From Ignavibacteriales bacterium (GTDB lineage Bacteria; Bacteroidota; Ignavibacteria; T3Sed10-11): a DNA stretch of 5,513 nucleotides. A program made the translations under genes and the position numbers. Position 1 is the stretch's first letter, and each line of letters opens with the position of its first letter. This document shows positions 4,930-5,513 of this stretch, piece by piece. The notes under the pieces were generated by a model. It was not told the DNA's origin and searched no databases. It saw only the letters and a program-made list of their open reading frames with translations. The stretch covers positions 1 through 5,513 of the forward strand of contig PWJF01000390.1 in NCBI GenBank assembly GCA_003560935.1, written 5' to 3'.

Positions 4930-5513
4930 TTACACTTTCAGCTCATCCCGCCGCACAACCAATTCTTCAATCGCCTCACGATAAACCGCCACCCCCATAC
5001 CCGGCTTATCAACCGGCACCGTAATTTTCCCGTCCTCCATCTCCCATTCGGGAATAACAATATCCTTTTCCCAGTACCGTTTGCTCGGCGAGATATCGCC
5101 GGGTATAGTGAAATTCGGTAAGGATGCCAAAGCAACATTGTGCGCACGACCAACACCGCTTTCAAGCATCCCGCCGCACCACACGGGGATATTGTGTTTC
5201 ATACAAAAATCATGAATTGCGATAGACGACGCAAACCCGCCGACACGTCCCGGTTTAATATTCACTATGCGTCCGCTTGCAAGTGCGATCATATCCTCGA
5301 CACGTTCGATACCGGTAATCGATTCATCGAGACAGATGGGAGTTTTAATATATTTTTGCAGCTCCGCGTGACGGCGAAGATCGTCCCATGCAAGCGGCTG
5401 CTCGATCATCATCAAATCGAACCCGTCCAATGTTTTAAAAACATCGATATGGTCCAATGTGTACGCATTGTTTGCATCGACCATAAGCGGTATATCCTGT
5501 CCGAGTGTTTCGA
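4930..5513 (-). CDS. menC: o-Succinylbenzoate synthase / N-acylamino-acid racemase, C-terminal half (partial)
   Basis: The frame runs in from the right edge, beginning ETLGQDIPLMVDANNAY, so the gene is cut by the window and not started at the internal ATG at 5484. About 193 residues of a usual 365-375 are visible. They form the second half of the enolase-superfamily barrel. The three metal ligands are the Asp of VDANN (codon 5476-5478), the Glu of IEQP (5401-5403) and the Asp of LDES (5326-5328). The second catalytic Lys is in NIKPGRVGG (5254-5256); the first lies outside. WCGGMLESGVGRAHN and NFTIPGDISPSKRYW are typical of the MenC / N-succinylamino-acid racemase family. Members either make o-succinylbenzoate for menaquinone, racemise N-acylamino acids, or do both. 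No other men gene is seen, and an M20 hydrolase lies two genes downstream, which favours racemase use. The function within the family remains open. Confidence 0.88.
   Translation of the reverse strand, partial: ETLGQDIPLMVDANNAYTLDHIDVFKTLDGFDLMMIEQPLAWDDLRRHAELQKYIKTPICLDESITGIERVEDMIALASGRIVNIKPGRVGGFASSIAIHDFCMKHNIPVWCGGMLESGVGRAHNVALASLPNFTIPGDISPSKRYWEKDIVIPEWEMEDGKITVPVDKPGMGVAVYREAIEELVVRRDELKV

Overview
The window looks like a stretch of a free-living bacterial chromosome with moderate GC content. A hand count over two 360-base blocks gave about 51% GC in the peptidase gene and about 35% in the hepT gene. Every gene that can be supported lies on the minus strand, so transcription runs from the right end (5513) to the left end (1). 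The taxon cannot be fixed from this sequence. A NuoE-like flavin/iron-sulfur oxidoreductase subunit with an added cysteine-rich tail, and a methyltransferase resembling Bacteroidetes proteins, would suit an anaerobe or candidate-phylum bacterium, for example of the FCB group. That is only an impression.

In order of transcription, the right half (5513 to 1906) is a tightly packed, codirectional set. It begins with the C-terminal half of an enolase-superfamily o-succinylbenzoate synthase / N-acylamino-acid racemase. An MntA/HepT toxin-antitoxin pair follows, its two genes overlapping by 8 nt. Next come a complete M20-family metallopeptidase and a broken YkvI-type (APC-superfamily-like) membrane transporter gene. 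The gaps between these are 37, 23 and 33 nt, so they could share one transcript. The racemase, M20 hydrolase and transporter would make sense together in taking up and processing dipeptides, N-acyl or D-amino acids. The toxin-antitoxin pair has a clearly lower GC content and looks like an insertion into that set.

The left half (1905 to 1) holds an orphan SAM-dependent methyltransferase. A 139-nt intergenic region follows, with a good sigma70-type promoter and a perfect 13-nt palindrome. This region leads into a 281-residue NuoE-like protein that carries an eight-cysteine, zinc-ribbon-like tail after its [2Fe-2S] thioredoxin fold. At the left edge, 19 nt past the NuoE stop, the first 13 codons of another gene begin. 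By position it is the expected NuoF/HydB-type flavoprotein, so this is probably the start of an electron-bifurcating hydrogenase or NADH-oxidoreductase operon that continues outside the window.

The most notable points are the NuoE zinc-tail fusion, the toxin-antitoxin pair inserted in an amino-acid salvage cluster, an MntA with a shortened active-site loop, and a transporter gene that has both lost its middle and suffered a one-base frameshift. I did not find a wholly new system. No stretch longer than 300 bases lacks a gene. I saw no tRNA, rRNA, CRISPR array, insertion sequence or convincing hairpin-plus-T-run terminator.
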